Shown here piece after piece: positions 1 through 6,555 of a stretch of DNA of 9,771 nucleotides. A model generated the notes under the pieces. The model was not told where the DNA came from. It was given only the letters and a program-made list of their open reading frames with translations, and made no database searches. The DNA lies in NCBI GenBank assembly GCA_030668045.1, contig DAOUUR010000053.1:1-9771 (forward strand), given 5' to 3'. The position numbers were made by a program, and so were the translations under genes. Within the stretch, counting starts at the first letter, position 1; the number at the start of each line of letters is the position of its first letter. Source of the DNA: a bacterium (lineage in GTDB: Bacteria > Zixibacteria > MSB-5A5 > GN15 > FEB-12).

Positions 1-960
1 CCTGCGTATCCTGAACCGTAATCACTTGCGTACAGGTGGTCGAATTACCGCAATCATCCGTGGCTGTCCATGAGCGAGTAAGAGTGTAGTTGTCATCACA
101 GTTGCCGTCCGTCCTCGCTTCGCCGTTATATGTAACGGTAGTGTTGGCGTCGCAGTTATCGGTCGCCGTCAAGGTCGGAACGACTGGAACGGCATCGCAC
201 TCTACGGTCACAGGACCGGGACAGTTATCAAAGACTGGATCCTGCGTGTCCTGAACCGTGATCACCTGCGTACAAGTTGATGAATTACCACAAGCGTCAG
301 TGGCTGTCCAGCTACGGGTAAGGGTGTAGTTGTCATCACAGTTGCCGTCCGTCCTCGTTTCACCATTATATGTAACGGTTGGTGCGGCGTCGCAGTTATC
401 AGTGGCTGTCAATGTTGGAACCGCCGGAACAGCGTCACACTCAACGGTCACAGCTGCGGGACAATTATCAAAAGTTGGGGCCTGCGTATCCTGAACCGTG
501 ATCACCTGCGTACAGGTTGATGAATTGCCACAGGCGTCGGTGGCTGTCCAGGTGCGGGTAAGGGTGTAAGTGTCGGCACAGTTACCATCCGTCCTGATTT
601 CACCATCATAGGTAACAACCGGAGCCGGATCACAGTCATCGGTCGCCGTCATGGTCGGGACCGCTGGAATAGCATCGCACTCCACCGTCACGTTACCAGG
701 GCAGTTGTCAAAAGTAGGGGCAGAGCTGTCATCAACTGTGATGGTCTGCGTACATGATGCCCAGAGATTGTCGGAGTCGTCACGGACTTCCCATGTCCGG
801 CTGATTGTCTTCTCCTGCGGGCAGCCGCCCGGAGTTTCTGAATCCGTATAGGAAAGGGTCATGGTAGGACACATGTCGCCGGTGGCAGTATATGTAGCCG
901 TTCCAGTATTGGCCGGCAGTGTTGAAGCCGTGCAATCGACGGTCACATCAGCTGGGCAGG
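1..960 (-). repeat. Four tandem 240-bp coding repeats
   Basis: The period is exactly 240 bp: equivalent sites begin at 1, 241, 481 and 721. Copies 1-240, 241-480 and 481-720 are very alike at the DNA level (long identical blocks, for example around 80-118 and 320-358). The copy at 721-960 is clearly diverged and carries a two-residue variant layout (GGCPQEKTISRTW). Each unit encodes one 80-residue HYR-like module, so copy number can change without breaking the frame. The array probably continues left of position 1. Confidence 0.93.
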
Positions 961-1786
961 CGATAGCAACGACACAGCACTCATCGTAAGCAACGCTGTA
1001 TACGTCCTGGCAGGCATTAGCTGCACTTAAATTTATCCGGTCGGCTATATCGCAGGCACTGTTGCCATCTTCCCCTTCCACGTAGGGTGGTTTATCTTCA
1101 CCGAGGAACTTCACCCTTAAATTGTAGTCCCCTGCTGCAGTTATCAGGGTGTCGAGACGCGGGATTGTAAAATAAGCCTCACCAAACTCATCGGTTGTAT
1201 CTACTCCAACTGGCACCTGACCAATATCATTACCACAGTCCCCAGTGTTTATGAAGAACAGAATCACGCGATATCCCAGCGGCGCATCCGCTCCACCGGG
1301 GCAAGGCTGGACCAGTTCCGCACAGACTGTTGCCTCGTCTGATGCATCCAGAGTATCGAGGCAAATCACAGCCGGCAAAGGGGTGGTAATGGTCAGAACC
1401 GTATTGGCATCGGTAAAGGTTATGGTTGCAATCAGACCGGAACTCTGGCCGGTGGCGGTAACGAGTAGAGTCTCATCGAGGTTGTCATCTAAAGGAATAA
1501 CCCAGGAGGTCTCAAAGTCACCAAAACCGTCAGCAACCACATCCCAAGGATCATGTCCTTCGCCCACACCGGGAGGAGGTGTGCCATCATCGTGCGTTAT
1601 CTGCACGGTAACGGTTTCACCAGGATCGAAACCTGATCCGGTGATTGTAACCAAGTCACCCGGTGGATAGTCAGTTGCATCGGTCGTTACTGTTGCGGCA
1701 CCCGCCGTTACGGTCAGACAGGTTGCCAGTACAATGGCTAAAGCTACTGTTATTGCTCTGAATCTGCTCTTTTGTGGATGTTTCAT
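1..1786 (-). CDS. Secreted HYR-like repeat protein (5' part; runs off the left edge)
   Basis: This open frame has an ATG at 1786-1784 and 595 codons in the window with no stop, so the C-terminus lies beyond position 1. Residues 1-31 form a Sec signal peptide: basic start (MKHPQKSRFR), hydrophobic stretch, and a small-residue cleavage region near TAGA. Residues 33-125 resemble the Ig/TIG-like module that opens many secreted proteins (DYPPGDLVTITGSGFDPGE). Residues 130-275 form a second beta-rich, Cys-containing region with no family I recognise. From about residue 276 come four HYR-like modules of 80 residues: one diverged, then three very similar, each of those three with six Cys (NCP, VEC, NCD, GNC, ACG or DCG, STC or TTC). 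Such proteins are usually exported surface or adhesive proteins; the ligand is unknown. In FCB bacteria a C-terminal sorting domain is common but would be outside the window. The ribosome site is weak (GGG 7 nt before ATG). Gene identity is sound; exact role is not known. Confidence 0.9.
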   Translation of the reverse strand, partial: MKHPQKSRFRAITVALAIVLATCLTVTAGAATVTTDATDYPPGDLVTITGSGFDPGETVTVQITHDDGTPPPGVGEGHDPWDVVADGFGDFETSWVIPLDDNLDETLLVTATGQSSGLIATITFTDANTVLTITTPLPAVICLDTLDASDEATVCAELVQPCPGGADAPLGYRVILFFINTGDCGNDIGQVPVGVDTTDEFGEAYFTIPRLDTLITAAGDYNLRVKFLGEDKPPYVEGEDGNSACDIADRINLSAANACQDVYSVAYDECCVVAIACPADVTVDCTASTLPANTGTATYTATGDMCPTMTLSYTDSETPGGCPQEKTISRTWEVRDDSDNLWASCTQTITVDDSSAPTFDNCPGNVTVECDAIPAVPTMTATDDCDPAPVVTYDGEIRTDGNCADTYTLTRTWTATDACGNSSTCTQVITVQDTQAPTFDNCPAAVTVECDAVPAVPTLTATDNCDAAPTVTYNGETRTDGNCDDNYTLTRSWTATDACGNSSTCTQVITVQDTQDPVFDNCPGPVTVECDAVPVVPTLTATDNCDANTTVTYNGEARTDGNCDDNYTLTRSWTATDDCGNSTTCTQVITVQDTQ

Positions 1787-1837
1787 TCCCTTACCCAATA
1801 TATAGAAAGTTTATCTCTTTTCAATGCAATGCGGGTA

Positions 1838-1854
1838 GAGTGAATAGTTCACTC
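1838..1854. promoter_or_regulatory. Perfect inverted repeat, possible operator
   Basis: GAGTGAA and TTCACTC are 7-base arms around a 3-base centre, 52 bases before the ATG of the repeat-protein gene. The size and dyad symmetry suit a dimeric DNA-binding regulator. There is no T-run after it, so it is not a terminator. It could also be a small RNA hairpin in the leader. No regulator gene lies next to it. Confidence 0.35.
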
Positions 1855-1870
1855 CACACGCAATAAACGG

Positions 1871-1954
1871 TTATGTTACTATCTTACCTGTGAAGCACAT
1901 GATGTGTGTACGAACGTAGTTGTGAAGAATTTCAAGGCTTGAACAATCGAGCAC
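1871..1954 (-). other. Candidate 27-codon leader ORF with strong Shine-Dalgarno
   Basis: A GTG at 1954-1952 is preceded, 5 bases away, by AGGAGG (1965-1960), the best ribosome site in the window. The frame reads 27 codons to TAA at 1873-1871 and ends 84 bases before the repeat-protein start. The peptide (starts MLDCSSLEILHN, ends GKIVT) matches nothing I recognise. An overlapping ATG at 1968-1966 gives only four codons. It would lie inside the transcript from the promoter at 2072-2044, so a leader peptide is possible. A chance SD-like purine run is the main alternative. Confidence 0.25.
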
Positions 1955-1998
1955 TAACTCCTCCTCATTGAATCACCTAATGTCCACCGCAATTCTCA

Positions 1999-2024
1999 TT
2001 TGCAGTCAAAACCGGAGCTGCAAA
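1999..2024. repeat. Inverted repeat in the leader of the repeat-protein gene
   Basis: TTTGCAG and CTGCAAA form 7-base arms around a 12-base loop. It lies some 13 bases downstream of the predicted transcript start near 2037, so it would be one of the first hairpins in the leader RNA. The T-run is on the upstream side in the direction of transcription, so it is not an intrinsic terminator for this transcript. Confidence 0.4.
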
Positions 2025-2043
2025 AAATCCCGATCTCTTGGTA

Positions 2044-2072
2044 TATATATAGTGTAAAATCAATCTTGTCAA
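2044..2072 (-). promoter_or_regulatory. Sigma70-like promoter for the repeat-protein gene
   Basis: On the minus strand a perfect -35 hexamer TTGACA (2072-2067) is followed after 17 bases by TATATA (2049-2044) in an AT-rich run. This puts the transcript start near 2037 and gives a leader of about 250 nt before the ATG at 1786. A second, weaker pair (TTGAAA at 1824-1819, TATATT at 1802-1797, 16-base spacer) sits right before the gene but would leave only about 4 nt of leader. Confidence 0.55.
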
Positions 2073-2289
2073 GGGAATACTGGTCTTAACATAGGACAGA
2101 TCAGTACTTAATTTGAACTCACAGAACGCTTTACACAGCCCCAGCGCTGCTGTCGAACGCATGTTTTCGCTTATACGTAATACGCACGTATCACGTGACA
2201 CTTTATCGATACGCCCTATATACCGCCCCCTCCGAGAGTTACGCGTCTCTCGTACCACATGTTCCCAGTCGTAAGAACTTGTAGACTGT

Positions 2290-2315
2290 GTACTTTACGT
2301 AATAAGTACGGCTTT
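2290..2315 (+). terminator. Weak terminator-like hairpin plus T-run (plus strand)
   Basis: GTACTT/AAGTAC can form a 6-bp stem, followed by GGC and five Ts (2311-2315 region). Read on the plus strand this resembles a weak intrinsic terminator, but no plus-strand gene precedes it. The stem is AT-rich and short. It may instead belong to an unrecognised small RNA or be chance. Confidence 0.2.
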
Positions 2316-2445
2316 TTGCTGTCGAGATCGTTTTAGCCGGTTTTTTCAAAATCAAACCGAAATGACCCTGCTTGGCATAATTAGAAATGTGAATTATGTC
2401 TCAAGAAGACTCTACCTGATCCAGTTGTGTGGCACTTGTGCCCAT

Positions 2446-2697
2446 CTAATAGAGCAACATCGCTATCACAGCCAGCCAGATAATTACCGTAGCGGCATAT
2501 CCGGGCCAGCGTCCTTTTCCAACCAGAAGAGCGAAGGCTGAAAAAAGCAGAGCAATTCCAAGTTGGGCTGTGATCTTATATAGTGCAAACAGGCCAAATG
2601 CATCGGCCAACAGAAGCACCCCGGCCAGCACAACGGCGGCCATTACCAACCAGACCGGTTGTTTTTTCTTCGATGTCGAAGTCAGGTCAGCGGGCAC
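2446..2697 (-). CDS. Small three-helix membrane protein, function unknown
   Basis: The frame encodes 83 residues. A short polar, Lys-rich N-terminus (STSKKKQ) is followed by hydrophobic segments at about 15-38, 43-60 and 66-83, with the basic GKGR loop between the second and third. By the positive-inside rule the N-terminus is likely cytoplasmic. The start is a GTG at 2697-2695, overlapping the end of the amidase gene by 11 bases in another frame, with AGGA about 8 bases upstream; this favours translational coupling. It is the last gene of the operon. The fold matches no family I can name. The length, coupling and clear membrane pattern argue for a real gene. A role next to the envelope amidase is only inferred from position. 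Confidence 0.65.
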   Translation of the reverse strand: MPADLTSTSKKKQPVWLVMAAVVLAGVLLLADAFGLFALYKITAQLGIALLFSAFALLVGKGRWPGYAATVIIWLAVIAMLLY

Positions 2698-4675
2698 AGT
2701 CGTATTCCTGCAGGTAGTTTTCTATACCGCGGACGATGGCGCGTGCAATCGTGTTGCGGAATTTACTGGATTTCAGGAGCGCTTCCTGTTGGGGTATCAT
2801 CATGAAAGCACACTCAACCAGGACTGCCGGGTACTGGGTCGGTCGAACAACGGCGAGATTTCCGTGATACAAACCATAATCTCCCAAGCCGGTAGCCGAA
2901 CTCAACTCGGATTGGATAGCGCGGGCAAGATTGATCGAATGCAGATGATAGTAGTATGTCGAACTGCCGTTGTTCTCAAATGGATTGACACCATCGGGGA
3001 GGGCGTTGTTGTGGATCGAGACAAAGAGATCCGCACCACTCTCTTTTGCGATTGCCGGTCGATCATAGAGATCAACATGGCTCATGTCATCGCGTGTCAT
3101 AATGACTTGTGCGCCGCGTGACAGCAGCAACTCTCGAACGACCAGAGCTATTTCGAGATTGGCCGAAGCTTCGGTCAGCCCGGTCGGACCAACTGCTCCA
3201 AGATCGCTTGAATGACCCGGATCAATCACTATTTTCTTACCGCGTAGTTGGTTCACATCAGCAGGTGGTTTTCTCAACGCAAAAACAAAGGTGTTGCCAT
3301 CATAGTACGAATCGTACCCCCAGATATCGCTAGTCAATCGCAGCTTCAATTCATAGACCAGTTCCTCTGGCTGCATCCAGGTAGCATAATCGATCAGGTC
3401 ATCATCGGTGTCATAACGAATCCAGTCTGTATTGCTCACAACACCAAACAGGCGAACTCTGATAGTACGGCGGTCATCTTCGATCACCTGGAAAGCGTGC
3501 TTGCCACTCAAAGGAAACTCCACGACAACTCTGTCCGGTTGGTTGAAGGTACGAATTGAGCTGAGATAGGAACGCGGCGTCTGGATACCAGCCGGTAGCA
3601 ACTCCACCGCACTGCTGCTTGCCCAGGCCAGCTGCGATGGCGCCAGCTTTAACTTGTACCAGCTGCCTTCGGCGCCAATTGCCTCAGCTTCCACCCCGGC
3701 TGGCTGGAAAATCGAAAAATACCCTCGTGAGGGTTCGTGCCGAATTATCTGCACCGAGTCGGTAAACCTGACTGTTCGAGGAAAATCTGGGCTATTGATC
3801 GTAACCGCAAAACTGCTCCACGCATGGGCAGGCATTCGTCGGGTTGGGTCGATATAATCAGCTAGTGCCATCTCGACCGAATCATACGGCGGCAGTCCGA
3901 CCTCCATAAAGATGTCTATGGCAGAAGGAGGGGCCAGAAAATACTCGACATGCAAACTGTCGGCCTGTATCGTCGCGGGGATATCCCAGAACGCCGAGTA
4001 GTTGCCACCAACCTTCAGAGAATCGGGGACCTTGCCCCCTCCAAAAACCAACTCGCCCCAATACGGTTGCAAGTGTGGCTCACCTTCGGCCATCTCCATC
4101 GAATCGACCAATCCGGGTATCGAAAACCATGCTCGACATCCTGCCGTGCCGCGAAAAGAAACCCCAAGGCGATCTCCTGATCGCAGCGACAGATCGCCGC
4201 TTGGTGGTCGATACTCGCTGAGAATCACCAGAGAATCCGATAGCGCAACAGTCTGCAAAGGTTGCGGCACCAGCACCGTGACCGATTGGCTGAAATGCTC
4301 TGGGAATCTGGTGTCGGTTACATTGTCAAGTCGGAAGGCTTCGAGATTAAAAACAAACTCACCCGGTTCTATCGGTACGAAGCCGAGAAAGCCACCGTCA
4401 CGATGAACCGGAACATCCTGCCGATTGATCTGGAGACGGTAAATCGCATCTTTTTTCGTGGTCGGGACATGACCGAATATGAATGTGGAATCGACCGCAC
4501 CAATCATCTGGCCTTCTTTGGGATAGACAACAACTATGTCATGCGAACGCGACAGGTCGGCTGGCGCTGGCGGTCCGCCACAGGAGATGAGGATAACCAC
4601 GACCGTTGCAGCAAGCCATCCGATCCGGTGACAGAACGCTCCGGCGTCATTCACTGATGTATTTTTCGATAACAT
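2687..4675 (-). CDS. Lipoprotein N-acetylmuramoyl-L-alanine amidase (Amidase_3)
   Basis: The enzyme is predicted to cut the amide bond between N-acetylmuramic acid and L-Ala in peptidoglycan. The catalytic domain is residues 479-662. The zinc ligands are visible as H488 (IDPGH), E502 (GLTE) and H555 (SIHNN), with the catalytic Glu E621 (LVECAF). Before it, about 370-470 looks like an AMIN-type beta domain (FNQPDRVVVEFPLSG) and 303-362 like an SH3b-type domain; residues 40-300 are beta-rich and unassigned. The N-terminus has a hydrophobic stretch ending in a lipobox-like LISC (Cys32), so it is probably membrane-anchored in the envelope. At 662 residues it is long for the family because of the N-terminal part. 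The ATG at 4675 overlaps the epimerase gene by 29 bases. An in-frame GTG at 4654 (8-base overlap) would give a more typical signal peptide; neither start has a clear Shine-Dalgarno. Confidence 0.94.
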   Translation of the reverse strand: MLSKNTSVNDAGAFCHRIGWLAATVVVILISCGGPPAPADLSRSHDIVVVYPKEGQMIGAVDSTFIFGHVPTTKKDAIYRLQINRQDVPVHRDGGFLGFVPIEPGEFVFNLEAFRLDNVTDTRFPEHFSQSVTVLVPQPLQTVALSDSLVILSEYRPPSGDLSLRSGDRLGVSFRGTAGCRAWFSIPGLVDSMEMAEGEPHLQPYWGELVFGGGKVPDSLKVGGNYSAFWDIPATIQADSLHVEYFLAPPSAIDIFMEVGLPPYDSVEMALADYIDPTRRMPAHAWSSFAVTINSPDFPRTVRFTDSVQIIRHEPSRGYFSIFQPAGVEAEAIGAEGSWYKLKLAPSQLAWASSSAVELLPAGIQTPRSYLSSIRTFNQPDRVVVEFPLSGKHAFQVIEDDRRTIRVRLFGVVSNTDWIRYDTDDDLIDYATWMQPEELVYELKLRLTSDIWGYDSYYDGNTFVFALRKPPADVNQLRGKKIVIDPGHSSDLGAVGPTGLTEASANLEIALVVRELLLSRGAQVIMTRDDMSHVDLYDRPAIAKESGADLFVSIHNNALPDGVNPFENNGSSTYYYHLHSINLARAIQSELSSATGLGDYGLYHGNLAVVRPTQYPAVLVECAFMMIPQQEALLKSSKFRNTIARAIVRGIENYLQEYDCAR

Positions 4676-5675
4676 CCCGTTTCAATTTGGGGCCACCGAT
4701 AATCTCACGGTCAACCTCAATCGACTCCCTGTCGTAACGAATCCCTTCGGCGATATCATCTTTCAACAGCACCGGACCATCAAGATCAAAATAATCAGCC
4801 TGCGATGACATATAGAGCGACTGTGCGATACCAACCGAGGATTCAACCATACATCCAAGCATTACTTTCTTGCCGTCCTCACGTGCCTTGCGAGCCAACT
4901 GAATACCGTTTATGATGCCGCCACATTTTTCCATCTTGATATTGATTCCATCGACATAGCGCGCTAGCCTGACATAGTCCTCGATATCGCGGATGCTTTC
5001 ATCGGCAATCAGTTCAACATCCTCAGCCTTGCCTTTTAAATGCGGCCATTCGTCAATAAATTCCGATGTCGTGGGCTGCTCAATAATCTTGACACCTTTA
5101 CGCGAAAGCTGGTGTATCATCTCCTCAGCTTTAGCACACGACCAACCACCATTAGCATCGACCCTGATTTCCTTGTCGGTGACAGCATCAAGGGCGTCAA
5201 GGATCATAATATCTTCCTCATGCCCAAGCTTGATTTTGATAATCGGATACTCGCATTGTTTGATTGCTTCTATCATTTCCGCTGGCTTGTCGACACTGAT
5301 CGTAACAGAACTCCTCACACCCACCGGCGTACCCAAATCCAGCACTTCCCAGGGGTATCGTTTGGATTCGCCCGAGAGATAATGCAACACCATACCGGTC
5401 AGGGCAGCGCGGGCCGCTGGTTGAATCGGGAAGCCAGAGATTTCGGTCAGCGTCTCGGCGGTTATACTATCCTGCTTGCGGAGAAGTGTGATACCCTCTT
5501 TGATGCCCGCTGCGATTTCCTCATCCGATGGCCCAAAATAGACCGAACCGGAAGCCTCTCCCCCATATCGGTTGTTCAGTACGGTAAGAAAAACAGTCTT
5601 AACGTCTGTCTCACCCTGAGAGACAGCAAATTTCTTTTTCAAGGGTAACGCCATTTTGACGGTATCAAGTTGCAT
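4647..5675 (-). CDS. Dipeptide epimerase, L-Ala-D/L-Glu type (enolase superfamily)
   Basis: The protein has 342 residues. Family knowledge: these enzymes (E. coli YcjG, B. subtilis YkfB) convert L-Ala-D-Glu from murein to L-Ala-L-Glu so that it can be used as a nutrient. The signature is complete: acid/base lysines in KIKLG (K147, K149), Mg ligands D173 (RVDANGGW), E199 (IIEQP) and D225 (LIADES), opposite lysine K247 (GINIKMEKCGG), plus GCMVES at 274-279 and DLDGP at 297-301, both typical of the Ala-Glu group. The ATG shares one base with the stop of the peptidase gene upstream (TAATG), with AGGAG 9 bases before it. It has no signal peptide and is probably cytoplasmic. Other dipeptide specificities exist in this family, but the neighbouring murein peptidase supports Ala-Glu. 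Confidence 0.92.
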   Translation of the reverse strand: MQLDTVKMALPLKKKFAVSQGETDVKTVFLTVLNNRYGGEASGSVYFGPSDEEIAAGIKEGITLLRKQDSITAETLTEISGFPIQPAARAALTGMVLHYLSGESKRYPWEVLDLGTPVGVRSSVTISVDKPAEMIEAIKQCEYPIIKIKLGHEEDIMILDALDAVTDKEIRVDANGGWSCAKAEEMIHQLSRKGVKIIEQPTTSEFIDEWPHLKGKAEDVELIADESIRDIEDYVRLARYVDGINIKMEKCGGIINGIQLARKAREDGKKVMLGCMVESSVGIAQSLYMSSQADYFDLDGPVLLKDDIAEGIRYDRESIEVDREIIGGPKLKRDVIEKYISE

Positions 5676-6469
5676 TAGATGATTCTCCTGGTTGTCCGGT
5701 AATCACGATCAAGGTCCTGTCGATAATCAACTCCGCTGGGCCGGATCGAATTGACTCTCACTCCTCCTCCCCCCAGCGAAGCGTGCACAATAGAGTCTTC
5801 GCCACAGGCGATCCCGACATGTCTGTCAAAAAAGATAAGGTCTCCGTGTTTCATTTCGTCGCGCTCGATTTCACAGCCTTCCTTTATCTGGTCCTTAGTG
5901 TCTCTCGGCAAATTGATCCCGAACCGCGAGAAAACAGTCCGAACCAATCCTGAGCAGTCAAAACCGGAGGTCGATATCCCACCCCACAAGTACGGTACCC
6001 CGAGAAATCTCTTAGCTTCCCTGGCAACACCGCTTCGGCTGGTTTTCCGGCTCCTATTGAGATCAATCGGTTGAATGGTGCCTTTCCTTAGGCGGATTGG
6101 AGGTATGCCCGGCAAGTTGACCTCCGCCCAGCCCGAACGTGATCTGGTCACTCTGAGTTGTGTACCATAGTAGAGGAAAAAGGGTGCCGTTTCGTCCCCT
6201 GCAGCCGAGCAGAGCCGGGCGGTGCGAGTTGTTACAATTGCGTTGTGCCCGCGCCGAAGTGACTCAAAATCGACCTTGCCGATCCGGTTGAGAAATCGGC
6301 TATCAACCCAGCCGGTATAGCCATCGGTCTGCTGTATAAAGCTGTAGCCGCTTCGTTCGGAGTCAAATCTGACCGCCTCGCCAAAAAGAGTCTGATTAAC
6401 CCTTTCAGCCTGGTGATCCGGTTGGGCGCGCATATCTAAAACGTTGGTATTTACATAAGCATGTTTCAC
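5675..6469 (-). CDS. NlpC/P60 cysteine peptidase with SH3-like domains (YkfC-like)
   Basis: The protein has 264 residues. Two SH3b-like segments (about 1-62 and 75-135) precede an NlpC/P60 domain (146-264). The catalytic Cys is C172 (GFDCSGL), the His is H217 (RHVGIA), and H229 (IVHAS) fits the third polar position. Family knowledge: YkfC-type enzymes with this layout cut gamma-D-Glu to diamino acid bonds in murein peptides with a free L-Ala, releasing L-Ala-D-Glu. No signal peptide is seen, which suits cytoplasmic recycling rather than wall cutting. The epimerase gene follows directly, the same pairing as ykfC and ykfB of Bacillus subtilis. The start is a GTG at 6469-6467; an in-frame stop lies two codons upstream, so no longer N-terminus is possible. 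It lacks a Shine-Dalgarno (see the promoter at 6504-6476). Exact cleavage specificity is inferred. Confidence 0.92.
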   Translation of the reverse strand: MKHAYVNTNVLDMRAQPDHQAERVNQTLFGEAVRFDSERSGYSFIQQTDGYTGWVDSRFLNRIGKVDFESLRRGHNAIVTTRTARLCSAAGDETAPFFLYYGTQLRVTRSRSGWAEVNLPGIPPIRLRKGTIQPIDLNRSRKTSRSGVAREAKRFLGVPYLWGGISTSGFDCSGLVRTVFSRFGINLPRDTKDQIKEGCEIERDEMKHGDLIFFDRHVGIACGEDSIVHASLGGGGVRVNSIRPSGVDYRQDLDRDYRTTRRII

Positions 6470-6475
6470 ACATTA

Positions 6476-6504
6476 ATTTTACGTTTGACTACCCAAACAG
6501 ACAA
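6476..6504 (-). promoter_or_regulatory. Promoter-like site giving a possible leaderless transcript
   Basis: TTGTCT (6504-6499) and TAAAAT (6481-6476) are separated by 17 bases. Counting seven bases from the end of the -10 hexamer puts +1 at 6469, the G of the peptidase GTG start. No Shine-Dalgarno precedes that start, which agrees with leaderless initiation. The -35 matches the consensus at four of six positions and the -10 at five of six. Confidence 0.45.
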
Positions 6505-6505
6505 C

Positions 6506-6529
6506 AAAAAACCGGGCCATCAGAGACCC
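6506..6529 (-). terminator. Intrinsic terminator after the aminotransferase gene
   Basis: Read on the minus strand, GGGTC (6529-6525) pairs with GGCCC (6518-6514), with one G-T pair and a 6-base loop. Two Gs and a run of six Ts (6511-6506) follow. It lies 27 bases after the aminotransferase stop and ends the polA-coaE-aminotransferase cluster. The stem is short, so it is moderate evidence. Confidence 0.6.
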
Positions 6530-6555
6530 TGTCGTTTGCTTATGGTCGATTTGTT

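Larger units (their letters stand above)
1787..2445. other. Long gene-poor, AT-richer intergenic region with several inverted repeats
   Basis: I find no convincing protein gene, tRNA or known riboswitch in these 659 bases. The left part (1787-2072) is the promoter and leader described separately; it also holds short palindromes at 1896-1906 (CACAT-G-ATGTG) and 1931-1943 (TTCAAG-G-CTTGAA). The right part (2073-2445) has inverted repeats at 2233-2252 (CGAGAG/CTCTCG, 8-base loop), 2290-2309 (GTACTT/AAGTAC, 8-base loop), 2338-2359 (CGGTTT/AAACCG, 10-base loop) and 2376-2398 (CATAATT/AATTATG, 9-base loop). Transcription of the operon on the right must stop somewhere in here. Confidence 0.6.

Noticed and set aside
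1..960. CRISPR-like array
   Set aside because: The 240-bp units are contiguous, imperfect and coding, with no short repeat and unique spacer pattern and no cas genes.
1245..1670. A 141-codon plus-strand open frame
   Set aside because: It is antisense to the N-terminal domains of the secreted repeat protein and has a low-complexity Ser/Pro/Thr composition typical of shadow frames.
1787..2037. A known riboswitch in the repeat-protein leader
   Set aside because: I could not match the conserved cores of the common classes I know (for example the GEMM cyclic-di-GMP class), so only an unclassified leader is reported.
1977..2258. A 93-codon minus-strand open frame in the intergenic region
   Set aside because: Its composition is unlike a normal protein, it has no recognisable motif or good ribosome site, and it runs straight through the strong promoter at 2072-2044.
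2431..2443. Terminator for the murein operon at the GGCAC/GTGCC dyad just after the membrane-protein stop
   Set aside because: The usable stem is only four base pairs and no T-run follows on the minus strand.
2570..3121. A 183-codon plus-strand open frame
   Set aside because: It is antisense to the amidase catalytic domain, whose active-site residues are all present in the minus-strand frame; it is a shadow.
5040..5648. A 202-codon plus-strand open frame
   Set aside because: It is antisense to the epimerase gene, which has a complete enolase-superfamily signature; the plus-strand product has no motif.
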